This document shows, one piece after another, positions 43,108 through 52,687 of a stretch of 64,000 nt of DNA. Origin of the DNA: Candidatus Thioglobus sp. (GTDB lineage: Bacteria; Pseudomonadota; Gammaproteobacteria; PS1; Pseudothioglobaceae); NCBI GenBank assembly GCA_028345055.1, contig JAOMCO010000003.1:1-64000 (forward strand), given 5' to 3'. The notes beneath the pieces are model-generated. The model was not told the DNA's origin. It saw only the letters and a list, made by a program, of their open reading frames with translations, and did not search any database. A program made the translations under genes and the position numbers. Numbering within the stretch: position 1 is the first letter of the stretch; every line of letters begins with the position of its first letter.

Positions 43108-43629
43108 ATGGAGAGGAAAAAGATTACAAAAAGCTTTTGGATAAAGCTTGTATCGGTACCAGTTTTAATGTTCTTTTTTGCTTATGCCATGGTGCCTATA
43201 TATGATGTTTTGTGCGATTTAACAGGCTTTAATGGAAAGACGGGCACTGTGGAGACAGAGCAAGAGTACTTGGTTGATGAAGAGCGTTTGGTTAGTGTGA
43301 GTTTTTTCGCGGCAACGAGTTCTGGGTTTCCAGTCCAGTTTTCGCCTAAAGTAAGCTCAATGGAGGTTGTGCCTGGGAAGTTTTATAACACCAGTTATAT
43401 TGCTAAAAACACGACCGATGAAGTAATCTTTGGTCAAGCAATACCGAGTGTAGCGCCTACAGATGCGGCTCTTCACTTCAAAAAATTAGAGTGCTTTTGT
43501 TTTGTTAAGCAGGAGTTTCAGCCTGGAGAGGAGGTCGAAATGGCACTTCGGTTTGTGGTAGAACCTGAAATGGAAGAGTGGATTAAAGATGTAAGCTTAT
43601 CGTATAATTTTTTTAAGTTAGACAGTTAA
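43108..43629 (+). CDS. ctaG: Cytochrome c oxidase assembly protein CtaG/Cox11
   Basis: YDVLCDLTGFNGKT, LECFCFVKQEFQPGE. Confidence 0.96.
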   Translation: MERKKITKSFWIKLVSVPVLMFFFAYAMVPIYDVLCDLTGFNGKTGTVETEQEYLVDEERLVSVSFFAATSSGFPVQFSPKVSSMEVVPGKFYNTSYIAKNTTDEVIFGQAIPSVAPTDAALHFKKLECFCFVKQEFQPGEEVEMALRFVVEPEMEEWIKDVSLSYNFFKLDS

Positions 43630-43642
43630 GAAGGGAGTAGAA

Positions 43643-44521
43643 ATGAGCAACGAAAAATATTATGTTCCACATGGCACATACTGGCCAATAATTGGATCGA
43701 TTGGTATTTCAACGCTATTTATTGGGTTTGCAAATCAAATGCATGATGTGAGCTGGGGGTGGCCAGTTATGGTTTTGGGTTTTGCAATTATTGCATTTAT
43801 GATGTTTGGATGGCTCGGTACAGTTGTGGCTGAAAGCGTCGGCGGTATGTATAACTCACAGGTTGACAAGTCCTTTAGATGGGGTATGAGCTGGTTTATA
43901 TTTTCAGAGGTTATGTTTTTTGCAGCCTTCTTTGGGGCGTTATTATATGCTAGAGTCTTGAGCGTGCCGTGGCTTGGAGGCGAGTATAACAATATTTATA
44001 CTCCAGAATTATGGGAAGGATTTAAGTCCACTTGGCCACTACTTTCTACGCCTGGTGAGATTGGACAAAACGGTACAACTTTTTCTACCAACTTCAAACT
44101 AGTTGACACGTGGGGATTGCCGGCTTTAAATACCGGACTTCTCCTGACTTCAGGAGTGACGCTAACTTATGCGCATCATGCGCTAAGAGCCGGGCACAGA
44201 AACGCACTAATGGCCTGGATGATAGCAACAATTGCTTTGGGGGTCGTATTTTTAGGCTTTCAGATCACTGAGTATGGACATGCATATCATGATGGGCTTA
44301 AGCTAACCTCAGGAATTTATGGGTCAACGTTTTACTTGCTTACTGGCTTCCATGGCTTCCATGTGACGATTGGCGTTATTATGCTTACGGTTATTTTGTA
44401 CCGCATTCAGAAGGGCCACTTTAATCTGGAAAACCATTTTGCATTTGAAGGCGTTGCCTGGTATTGGCACTTCGTGGACGTGGTTTGGCTTGGATTATTT
44501 ATTTTTGTTTACTGGATTTAA
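43643..44521 (+). CDS. coxC: Cytochrome c oxidase subunit III
   Basis: YYVPHGTYWPIIGSIG, FHGFHVTIGVIML, AWYWHFVDVVWLGLFIFVYW. Confidence 0.97.
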   Translation: MSNEKYYVPHGTYWPIIGSIGISTLFIGFANQMHDVSWGWPVMVLGFAIIAFMMFGWLGTVVAESVGGMYNSQVDKSFRWGMSWFIFSEVMFFAAFFGALLYARVLSVPWLGGEYNNIYTPELWEGFKSTWPLLSTPGEIGQNGTTFSTNFKLVDTWGLPALNTGLLLTSGVTLTYAHHALRAGHRNALMAWMIATIALGVVFLGFQITEYGHAYHDGLKLTSGIYGSTFYLLTGFHGFHVTIGVIMLTVILYRIQKGHFNLENHFAFEGVAWYWHFVDVVWLGLFIFVYWI

Positions 44522-44540
44522 TGTCTAAATAGAGGTTTAT

Positions 44541-44571
44541 GAAAGGCCCCTTAAAAGGGGTCTTTTTTTTC
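44541..44571 (+). terminator. Rho-independent terminator after coxC
   Basis: GGCCCCTTAAAAGGGGTCTTTTTTTT. Confidence 0.8.
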
Positions 44572-44589
44572 AAACACTTAAGGAAAATT

Positions 44590-44808
44590 ATGAGTTTATT
44601 TGTTATTGTTATACTTGCACTTATATTTGGGTTTTTAGGTTCTGCTGTTATCGGTCTTCTAAGAGGTGGCAAGGAAGGATCAGATAGAATGTTTAAGGCC
44701 TTAAGAATGAGAATCATTCTTTCAGTGCTTCTTTTTGCTTTCTTATTATTTGCAGGCTATGTTGGCTGGATAGAGCCAAACGGGTTTAATCTTTTGCCGA
44801 CTCAGTAA
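44590..44808 (+). CDS. Small twin-transmembrane protein (DUF2909-like), start trimmed to MSLFVIV
   Basis: Two predicted TMs; cytochrome oxidase cluster position; upstream in-frame ATG lies before the terminator. Confidence 0.7.
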   Translation: MSLFVIVILALIFGFLGSAVIGLLRGGKEGSDRMFKALRMRIILSVLLFAFLLFAGYVGWIEPNGFNLLPTQ

Positions 44809-45506
44809 TGAGCTGGCGACTTTTACTTCCTGCTTTTCTAATAGTTGCGACCATAGCATTTTTGGTTTCACTAGGATTTTGGCAGCTGGATCGCGCCGAT
44901 CAAAAGCGTGCAATAGAGGCGTCAATTACAAGAGCAAATACGGGAGTCATCGAGCTCATAATAAGTGAGCAAGAGCTTTTGAATAAAGAATTTTATGAGG
45001 TTCGCCTCCAGGGAAATTATCTTAATGAGGCACAGTTTATATATGACAACCAAATTGTAGACCAGGTTTCTGGATATTATGTCTTAACTCCTTTCATCTT
45101 AACAGGCCAATCAAAAGCAGTTATGGTGAATAGAGGCTTTATTCCATGGAATGGTAGAAGAGATAAGCTGGCAGACATCAATGTTGATTCTGGTCAAACA
45201 GAAATCCAGGTTCAAATTTTAAATCCTATTAAAAGAATAGAGCTAAAGACCAGTGAGCTCGTTCGAGAATTTCCAGTAATAATCCAGGCAATAGATTTTG
45301 ATGTAATTGAAGAAATTTCAAACATCAGCTTTATCAAGGTTATTGGTCAGCTCGATGCTTCCGCAGCAGATGGTTTTATTAGGAAATGGGAGCCTTATAC
45401 TGGGAGCATAGAAAAACATATTGGGTATGCTATACAGTGGTTCTTAATGGCACTAGTTCTTGGGCTGATAGGTATTCGAATTGCACTAAAGCAACGCAAT
45501 AAATAA
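44808..45506 (+). CDS. SURF1 family cytochrome oxidase biogenesis protein
   Basis: GFWQLDRADQKRA, VNRGFIPW, C-terminal HIGYAIQWFLMALVL. Confidence 0.9.
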   Translation: MSWRLLLPAFLIVATIAFLVSLGFWQLDRADQKRAIEASITRANTGVIELIISEQELLNKEFYEVRLQGNYLNEAQFIYDNQIVDQVSGYYVLTPFILTGQSKAVMVNRGFIPWNGRRDKLADINVDSGQTEIQVQILNPIKRIELKTSELVREFPVIIQAIDFDVIEEISNISFIKVIGQLDASAADGFIRKWEPYTGSIEKHIGYAIQWFLMALVLGLIGIRIALKQRNK

Positions 45507-45570
45507 ACCTATTTGTAGGACTATAAAATATTGATGAAAAAAAATCCTTTACGGTATAATTTCGCTCTAA

Positions 45571-45646
45571 GCCGACATAGCACAGTTGGTAGTGCAACTG
45601 ATTTGTAATCAGTAGGTCCGCGGTTCGAGTCCGTGTGTCGGCACCA
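45571..45646 (+). tRNA. tRNA-Thr (anticodon UGU), CCA encoded
   Basis: GCCGACA acceptor, CTGAT-TTGTAAT-CAG anticodon arm, CGCGGTTCGAGTCCGTG T-arm, TGTCGGCACCA. Confidence 0.95.
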
Positions 45647-45660
45647 TTTTTATGGTATTA

Positions 45661-45685
45661 AGCGGTCTTTATGGCCGCTTTTTTA
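45661..45685 (+). terminator. Terminator after tRNA-Thr, overlapping the 3' end of the opposing acyl-CoA ligase gene
   Basis: AGCGGTC-TTTAT-GGCCGCT followed by T-run. Confidence 0.75.
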
Positions 45686-47300
45686 TTGCTAACTCTCGAA
45701 GTACAAATTTTTGAACTTTGCCAGTAGATGTTTTGGGAATAATATCAAAAATAAATTTACGAGGAATTTTAAAAGAAGCCATATTGTCTCTACACCATTG
45801 GCTTAATTCTTCATCAGTAGCCTCACACGATTCTTTGATTTGAACAAATGCACAAGGCGTTTCTCCCCATTTTTGATCTGGCATTGCAACCACTGCAGCA
45901 ACTTCGACAGCGGGGTGTTTATATAAAACCTCTTCAATTTCAATTGATGATATATTTTCTCCTCCAGAAATAATAATGTCTTTTGAGCGATCCTTTAGTT
46001 GTATATAACCATCTTCATGAATGACACCTAAGTCTCCAGAATGAAACCAGCCACCCATGAAAGATTCTTCAGTGGCTGACTTATTTTTAAGATAACCTTT
46101 CATAACTATATTGCCCCTAAACATAACCTCGCCAATAGTTTTTCCATCTCGTGGGACAGGCTTCATTGTGCTCGGATCCATGACATCTAAAGACTCGAGC
46201 GGCAGATACCGAACGCCTTGCCTTGCCTTTAAGGAGGCCTGTTCATTTTCATTGAGCTCATTCCAATCTTGATGCCACTCATTTACTACTGCCGGGCCGT
46301 AAGTTTCAGATAGCCCATATAGGTGGGTAATATTAAATCCCGCAGCCTTCATGTTGGTTAAAACAAACTCAGGTGGAGGCGCTGCAGCGGTAAAAAATTC
46401 AACAGTATTTTCTAGTAATTTTTTTTCACTGTCATTAGCTGAGAGTATTGTTGACATGACAATAGGCGCCCCACATAAATGAGTAACCTTATTTTTTTTA
46501 AGAGAGCTCCAAATTGGCGCTGCTCTAACCTGCCTTAAACAAACATGCGTCCCTATAATGGCTGACATTGTCCAAGGAAAGCACCAGCCATTGCAGTGAA
46601 ACATTGGCAGTGTCCATAGATAGACAGAATGTTTCTTGATTGATGCAATCATTGCATTACCTTGAGCTAGAAGATAGGCACCGCGATGATGTGAGACAAC
46701 GCCTTTTGGATTGCCTGTAGTTCCAGAAGTGTAGTTAAGTGAAATTGCATCCCATTCATCTTCAGGCATAAGCCACTGAAAGTTTTCATCACCCTCTAAT
46801 AAAAAGGATTCATACTCAGTTGCGTTAGGCAGTGATTCACTAACTTGATGCTCACTATCATTGTAGTCAATCAGTATTGGGCTGACTTGTGCAATCTTAA
46901 GCGAGGATTTAGCAGTCTCTAAAAATTCTCGATCTACTATAAGAGCCTTTGAATTGGAATGATCTAATTGGTAGGCAATCGTTTCAGGATCTAGTCGCGT
47001 GTTAATGCTATGTAAAACAGCGCCACACATTGGAACACCATAATGAGACTCCAGCATAGCAGGCGTATTCGACAAAATCACTGAAACTGTATCCCCTCTG
47101 ATAATTCCTTTTCTTGATAGCGCCGATGCTAGTCTCAAAGAGCGTGAATAAAATTCGTGGTAGTTTCGCTCAAGTGATCCGTGAACTATGGCAGTGTGCT
47201 GTGGATATACATCAGCTGCCCTTTCTAGAAAGCTTATAGGGGTTAGAGGCTGATAATTAGCTGGATTGCGATCTAAGTCAGTACTGTAGGGGTTGCTCAT
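45669..47300 (-). CDS. AMP-forming acyl-CoA synthetase (possible DmdB-type methylmercaptopropionyl-CoA ligase)
   Basis: LNYTSGTTGNPKGVV AMP-binding motif, C-terminal PKTSTGKVQKFVLRE; context with DmdA-like gene. Confidence 0.85.
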   Translation of the reverse strand: MSNPYSTDLDRNPANYQPLTPISFLERAADVYPQHTAIVHGSLERNYHEFYSRSLRLASALSRKGIIRGDTVSVILSNTPAMLESHYGVPMCGAVLHSINTRLDPETIAYQLDHSNSKALIVDREFLETAKSSLKIAQVSPILIDYNDSEHQVSESLPNATEYESFLLEGDENFQWLMPEDEWDAISLNYTSGTTGNPKGVVSHHRGAYLLAQGNAMIASIKKHSVYLWTLPMFHCNGWCFPWTMSAIIGTHVCLRQVRAAPIWSSLKKNKVTHLCGAPIVMSTILSANDSEKKLLENTVEFFTAAAPPPEFVLTNMKAAGFNITHLYGLSETYGPAVVNEWHQDWNELNENEQASLKARQGVRYLPLESLDVMDPSTMKPVPRDGKTIGEVMFRGNIVMKGYLKNKSATEESFMGGWFHSGDLGVIHEDGYIQLKDRSKDIIISGGENISSIEIEEVLYKHPAVEVAAVVAMPDQKWGETPCAFVQIKESCEATDEELSQWCRDNMASFKIPRKFIFDIIPKTSTGKVQKFVLRELAIKKRP

Positions 47301-47311
47301 TTTGGACGGTG

Positions 47312-48139
47312 CTATTTATCTTGCCACTTTGGCTGGCGCTTTTCAATAAAGGCATCAATGCCCTCTTTTGCATCTTGTTTTAGCATGTTATCAACCATTA
47401 CCTGGGATGTATATTCATAGGCCTCAGATAGAGGCATATCTTTCTGGCCATAAAAAGCCTTTTTACCTGTCTCTAAAACCATGCTTGATTTTGAGGCTAT
47501 TAAAGTAGCCATTTTTAGAGTTTTTTGAGTTAGAGCTTGACGCTCTTCAACACGATTAATAAGACCAATTCTTTTAGCTTTTTGGGCATCAATCATCTCG
47601 CCAGTTAGGAGCATTTCCATAGCCGCCTTGTTAGAGACATTTCTTGAAAGAGCAACCATCGGCGTTGAGCAGAATAGACCAATATTAACCCCTGGGGTTA
47701 CAAATCGAGCAGACTCACTAGCAATTGCGAGATCGCAGCATGCAACTAGTTGGCATCCAGCCGCCGCCGCAACACCAGAAACTTCTGCAATCACTGGTTT
47801 TGGATGGTTAACAATCTGCTGCATAAGAGCAGAGCAAGATGAAAAAACCTGCGAAAAGTATGACAGCCCACCATCATCATTTTTCCTTCCTTCAGACATT
47901 TGCTTCAGGTCATGTCCTGAGCAAAAAGCTGGTCCGTTAGCAGAAATTATGATTACTTTAGTGGCTGGATTTTTTTCAGCCTTGCTGAGTGCAGTAGCTA
48001 TAGAAGACATCATCTCTTCAGATAGAGCATTTCTTCTTTTAGAGTCATTGAGTGTTAACCGCAAGACTCCATTGTCAGTCATTAACTCAATTAAAATTGA
48101 TTCGCTAGAATTGCTTTTGTTGTTTCCATTGCTGCTCAT
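47312..48139 (-). CDS. Enoyl-CoA hydratase/isomerase family protein
   Basis: Crotonase fold: NDSKRRNALSEEM, GPAFCSGHDLKQM, GVAAAAGCQLVACCDLAIA. Confidence 0.9.
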   Translation of the reverse strand: MSSNGNNKSNSSESILIELMTDNGVLRLTLNDSKRRNALSEEMMSSIATALSKAEKNPATKVIIISANGPAFCSGHDLKQMSEGRKNDDGGLSYFSQVFSSCSALMQQIVNHPKPVIAEVSGVAAAAGCQLVACCDLAIASESARFVTPGVNIGLFCSTPMVALSRNVSNKAAMEMLLTGEMIDAQKAKRIGLINRVEERQALTQKTLKMATLIASKSSMVLETGKKAFYGQKDMPLSEAYEYTSQVMVDNMLKQDAKEGIDAFIEKRQPKWQDK

Positions 48140-48179
48140 AATATAAGCTCCATATTAGCAGAATCGTATTGCCAACTTA

Positions 48180-48632
48180 TTAAATGTTTATATTGACCTC
48201 TACTTCTGAGTCTAAAGTGTTGGCAATAAAACAGTATCGATGCGCCCTATCATGCATTTTATCTAATTCTTCACTGCTCACTTCAAAACCATTATCAAAT
48301 GAAACCACTGGATTTAAGTCTATACGATTAACTACCATTTGTTTTTTACTATTTTTCCCTAAGTGGCCTACAGCATGATCACTGTAGGACGATACGGGCC
48401 ATTTAGTTTTTGCTGCAAGAGCTAAAAATGTCATCATGTGGCAGCTACTTAAAGAGGAGGCAAGCGCTTGCTCTGGATTCGTGTTGCTATCTGAGCCACC
48501 CCAGTCTGGAGCAGTATCTGCTTTAACTGAATACTGTTCATTGTATTTAACCTCATGCTCGCTAGAAAATTTTCCAGGTAGTAGCTCAGCTTCTTTTCTA
48601 TTCCAGGTTAAGTCGACGGATAATTCAGACAT
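48180..48632 (-). CDS. OsmC family protein
   Basis: NPEQALASSLSSCHMMTFLALAAK, AHRYCFIANTL (two conserved Cys). Confidence 0.9.
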   Translation of the reverse strand: MSELSVDLTWNRKEAELLPGKFSSEHEVKYNEQYSVKADTAPDWGGSDSNTNPEQALASSLSSCHMMTFLALAAKTKWPVSSYSDHAVGHLGKNSKKQMVVNRIDLNPVVSFDNGFEVSSEELDKMHDRAHRYCFIANTLDSEVEVNINI

Positions 48633-48662
48633 AATTTTTCTCCAGAGCCATTAGCATTTTTT

Positions 48663-49802
48663 TTAAGATTTTGAAGCAATTTTTTTCTTAGGGTCATAGA
48701 ACGGTTTTTGCACTACCTTGGCGGGATAATTGCCCTCAGGTGTTTTAACTTCCCCAATTGTATCTATAGCCGAAAATTCAATATCCATAATAGCGAGTGC
48801 AATATTTTTGTCAAGTCGAGGTGTGTAGACAGCAGAAGTTACATACCCTACTTCTTTTGAATTAACAAGAATAGGCCAATAAGTTGTGTTTGGGTGTTGG
48901 AGTGGCGAGCATGAAATCTCAAGTCCAACTTGGCTTCTCTTAACACCATCAGATTGAATTCTTTTAAGCGCATCTTTACCTATAAAGTCTGCGTCCATTT
49001 CGAGATCAATAAGCCTTCCAAGTCCAAGCTCAAAGGGGTTTACAGTGCAGTCCATATCTGCTTGATAAGAAAGCATTCCGCCCTCTATTCTTCTAATGGT
49101 TGATGTGTGTCCAGGAACCAATCCCATTGGCTCTCCAATCTTCATGATATGATCCCATAACTCAGTACCTCGAGTGCCATCACGCAGGAAGATTTCATAG
49201 CCTAGTTCACTTGACCATCCTGTTCTAGAGACGATAAGTGGAATTCCATTAAGCTCAAACTCTTCAAACCAGTAATACTTAAGACCATCAATCCACTCTC
49301 CAAAGATTGCTCTTGCAATGTCACCTGATTTAGGGCCTTGAAGTTGAAGTGGTGAAACGTCTGGTTCGCACAAGTTAACATTGAGTTCAGAGTTGACTGC
49401 AACACCCTTAGCCCACATTAAAATATCGCTATCCGCCAAAGATAGCCAGAAATGATTTTCTGCAAGCCTTAATAAAACAGGGTCATTTAATACACCACCA
49501 TTTTCATCAGTAATTAGGACATATTTGCATTGGCCAATAGCACATTCAGAAAGATTTCTTGGAGTTAATAATTGGACAAATTGAGCAGCATCAGGGCCAG
49601 TTATTTCAACTTGACGCTCAACAGCAACGTCACAGAGAATTGCATCATTGACAAGGTTCCAAAAGTTTTGAACAGGGTCACCAAAATCTCTAGGGATATA
49701 CATATGGTTGTAGACAGAAAAGCCTTGAGCTCCCCAGCGCACAGTTGCATCAAAATAGGGAGACTTTCTTACCTGAGTTCCAAAACTGAATTCTTTTTTC
49801 AT
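48663..49802 (-). CDS. GcvT-like THF-dependent methyltransferase, candidate DMSP demethylase (DmdA-like)
   Basis: VYNHMYIPRDF, CDVAVERQVEITGPDA, LTPRNLSECAIGQCKY, NDPVLLRLAENHFWLSLADSD, RRIEGGMLSY. Confidence 0.75.
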   Translation of the reverse strand: MKKEFSFGTQVRKSPYFDATVRWGAQGFSVYNHMYIPRDFGDPVQNFWNLVNDAILCDVAVERQVEITGPDAAQFVQLLTPRNLSECAIGQCKYVLITDENGGVLNDPVLLRLAENHFWLSLADSDILMWAKGVAVNSELNVNLCEPDVSPLQLQGPKSGDIARAIFGEWIDGLKYYWFEEFELNGIPLIVSRTGWSSELGYEIFLRDGTRGTELWDHIMKIGEPMGLVPGHTSTIRRIEGGMLSYQADMDCTVNPFELGLGRLIDLEMDADFIGKDALKRIQSDGVKRSQVGLEISCSPLQHPNTTYWPILVNSKEVGYVTSAVYTPRLDKNIALAIMDIEFSAIDTIGEVKTPEGNYPAKVVQKPFYDPKKKIASKS

Positions 49803-49883
49803 GGCTAGTAATAGGTGATTAACAGAATTCGCAGATAATACACATTTTTCAATATGTTGCAGGTGTTTTTTTGGCGCTTTTAG

Positions 49884-50969
49884 TTACTCGATGAAGTTCG
49901 TTTTTCGGGTTAGCTCTGAGAGAATTTCAGGACCATCAGATCTAAGAATTACAATTTCCTCAAGCCTAACTCCAAATCTTCCTTGGAGATAAATTCCTGG
50001 CTCAATTGAAAATACCATTCCCTCATCCAAAACGACCTCAGAAGTTGCTGTGATATATGGGGGCTCATGAATATCGATTCCAAGGCCATGGCCAGTTCGA
50101 TGTACAAAAAATTCACCATAGCCGGCTTCAGTAATAACACCTCTTGCGGCTGCGTCAACCTCTTTGGCCATAACTCCGGGCTTTGCTGCTGCCATAGCAG
50201 CCTGAACAGCCCTCTCAACAACAGCATGAACCTCATGATAGCCTTCTGGCGGTTTTCCAAGCACTGACATTCTTGTCATGTCACTCGGAAAAGTTCCTTT
50301 TCTCCCGCCAATATCAATTAATACTACGTCACCATTTTCTACTTTGCGATTTCCAGTGTGATGGTGTGGAAAAGCACCATTAGGTCCTGAGCCTACAATA
50401 CAAAACTGAGGTTTAGCTCCTTCAGATATAAAGTGTTTATTGATTGCTTCCCCAATCTCGAGTTCTGTAGCTCCTTCCTTGATTGCTTTAAAACCGGCCT
50501 GCATGGCCCTGTCATCAATCAATGCATTTTCTTTAAGATTTATGAATTCATTATTATCTTTCCTCATTCTAAGTGCGCCAACTGTAGAGGCAGTAAATTC
50601 ATAAGATGGATTAGATAAAGATTCAAGGAGAATCAAAGCAAAATGTGAGCGCATGGCTTCATCAATTGCAATGTGTTTGGCAGCAGAAGAGCCAGTGAAT
50701 TCTAGTGCTTCATTTAAAGCTTTATCTGGACCATTTTCGTCATTCCAGCAGCGCATTGGAATATCAGTTTTCGCTCTTATGCCTTCTTCATTTACAGAAG
50801 GCATAAGAAAGGCTTCTTTCTCTTTTCCAATTAAAAGCATACAAGGCCTTTCATCAGGATAAGGATTAAAGCCTAAGAGCCAGTTCATATGAGTACCAGG
50901 GCCTAGAGCAACAAGGTCAACATTGTTATCTCTCATCCGAGTGCGTACAGAATTAATTTTATTTTGCAT
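49884..50969 (-). CDS. M24 family metallopeptidase (Xaa-Pro dipeptidase-like)
   Basis: Metal-ligand motifs IDIGG, SDMTR, HRTGHGLG, SIEPGIY, RLEEIV. Confidence 0.9.
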   Translation of the reverse strand: MQNKINSVRTRMRDNNVDLVALGPGTHMNWLLGFNPYPDERPCMLLIGKEKEAFLMPSVNEEGIRAKTDIPMRCWNDENGPDKALNEALEFTGSSAAKHIAIDEAMRSHFALILLESLSNPSYEFTASTVGALRMRKDNNEFINLKENALIDDRAMQAGFKAIKEGATELEIGEAINKHFISEGAKPQFCIVGSGPNGAFPHHHTGNRKVENGDVVLIDIGGRKGTFPSDMTRMSVLGKPPEGYHEVHAVVERAVQAAMAAAKPGVMAKEVDAAARGVITEAGYGEFFVHRTGHGLGIDIHEPPYITATSEVVLDEGMVFSIEPGIYLQGRFGVRLEEIVILRSDGPEILSELTRKTNFIE

Positions 50970-50982
50970 AGGCTTTTTCTAT

Positions 50983-52653
50983 TTATGCATCCATCATTCC
51001 ATAAACTTCCCTAGCTACTTCTGGAGTAATAAGCTCATTTTTAAGGTCTTCTTTTATCAGTTCTTGGCTTCGAGACTTAGGATCACCTAGGCCACCACCA
51101 TTTCCTGTAACAACTCTAATAACATCATTCTTGCTTAAAGTTAAACCCGATACAAATGCAAATCTTTCACTCTTACCTTTCAGAGGTAGGTATTCAACGT
51201 AATTTGATGAGCCTTCATTGCCACCATCAAGAGACCATGCTGGAAATTTTGATCTTGTATATCCAGCAGTAAGATATCCATCTTCAGCACGAATACGGTA
51301 ATCCATAACAATGCCTCTTCCTCCAGAATATTTGCCTTCACCCCCTGGCTCTGTATTTAGAGACATTTGATCAACCCATAGACCATTTCTAGCTTCATTT
51401 ATTTCTGCAGGACAATTGTAGGTTTCACCGTGGAAGCCACAGAACATTGCATTATTTCCATCAGCTCCATTTCGACCACCCCAGCCTCCAACTTGCGCTT
51501 CAACAATAGTGTATTGACGCCCAGTATCAGGATGAGTGCCACCAATAAAGGTTCCACATACTGAGGCAAAATGACCCGCAGATAATCTTTCAGGCATAAA
51601 CTTAGCTAAGCACCTCCACATTAAGTCATAAACTCTCAGCTCAACTTCATAATAGAATCCAAGTGGTGCGGGTTCTTGAGCGTCAAATACAGTTCCAGGC
51701 TCCGTAATAAGTTCTATAGGACGAAAAGAGCCACCATTGCAAGGAGAATATGGGTCGGTCATAGATTTAAAAATCATCTGCGCAGCAATCATTACTCCAT
51801 CTTTTGTGGAATTGACTGGAGATGATAGCTGTTTTGGATTATCTCTTAGGTCAACAGTAAAAAGGTCATCACTAATGGTAATTTTGACATTATAAAAGCT
51901 ACCATCATCTTGCTCTTCAGATAACTCAAATACTCCATTGGTAAGCTTTGACAGTTCTCTTCGAGACGCTTTCTCGCCAAAATCCATAAACTCTATCATA
52001 GCTCTTTCAAAGACATCAGCGCCATATTTTTTAGCTAGCTCTTGAAGTCTTTTTGCTCCAATCCTTACTGCAGCTATTTGTGCCCAAACGTCTCCATATA
52101 TTGTGTCGGGCATTCTTGAGTTCACTATTAAAATATCCATAACAGATTGGATGGTTTCACCTTGGCTTATGACCTTAACAGCAGGAAGCCTAATTCCTTC
52201 TTGAAATATTTCAGTAGCATCTCCAGTTAGTGACCCAGGAGCCATACCACCTACATCAGAATTATGAGCAATATCTGCAGTCCAAGCGATCAGCTTTCCA
52301 TTGGAGAAGACAGGCATTGCAAGTACGATATCATTCAAATGAGTAACACCTCCATAATAGGGGTCATTGGTCATAAAGACGTCACCCTCTTGAATATCGC
52401 CAGGCTTATTGTATTTTTGCAATATCACTTTTACTGCCTTGTCTAGCACTCCAATAAAAGCTGGAATTCCTGCACCAGAAGCTGCAATTTCACCCTCGGC
52501 ATCCATTATTCCGGTGCCCATATCTAAAACTTCATAGATTATTGAGCTCATGGCTGTTTTTCTAATAGAGGCAAACATCTCATCTGCTGTTGCTTGAAGA
52601 GAGCTCTGAATTATTTCGAGAGTTATTGGGTCATATTCTATATTTTTTTTCAT
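50983..52653 (-). CDS. Hydantoinase B/oxoprolinase family protein (HyuB)
   Basis: DPITLEIIQSSLQATADEMFASIRKTAMSSII, GDVFMTNDPYYGGVTHLNDI, GGGLGDP. Confidence 0.93.
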   Translation of the reverse strand: MKKNIEYDPITLEIIQSSLQATADEMFASIRKTAMSSIIYEVLDMGTGIMDAEGEIAASGAGIPAFIGVLDKAVKVILQKYNKPGDIQEGDVFMTNDPYYGGVTHLNDIVLAMPVFSNGKLIAWTADIAHNSDVGGMAPGSLTGDATEIFQEGIRLPAVKVISQGETIQSVMDILIVNSRMPDTIYGDVWAQIAAVRIGAKRLQELAKKYGADVFERAMIEFMDFGEKASRRELSKLTNGVFELSEEQDDGSFYNVKITISDDLFTVDLRDNPKQLSSPVNSTKDGVMIAAQMIFKSMTDPYSPCNGGSFRPIELITEPGTVFDAQEPAPLGFYYEVELRVYDLMWRCLAKFMPERLSAGHFASVCGTFIGGTHPDTGRQYTIVEAQVGGWGGRNGADGNNAMFCGFHGETYNCPAEINEARNGLWVDQMSLNTEPGGEGKYSGGRGIVMDYRIRAEDGYLTAGYTRSKFPAWSLDGGNEGSSNYVEYLPLKGKSERFAFVSGLTLSKNDVIRVVTGNGGGLGDPKSRSQELIKEDLKNELITPEVAREVYGMMDA

Positions 52654-52687
52654 TTGTTCTCCTTGGAGTAGCTATTCGCTACTATAA

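Noticed and set aside
47628-48146. 172-aa plus-strand ORF
   Set aside because: Antisense to a clear enoyl-CoA hydratase; low-complexity shadow translation.
49803-49883. Possible glycine or SAM riboswitch upstream of the GcvT/DmdA-like gene
   Set aside because: Only about 81 nt, with no recognisable conserved riboswitch core.
49884-50969. Creatinase, which would make the HyuAB cluster a creatinine pathway
   Set aside because: All five M24 metal-ligand positions appear intact (D, D, H, E, E), favouring a metallopeptidase over metal-free creatinase.
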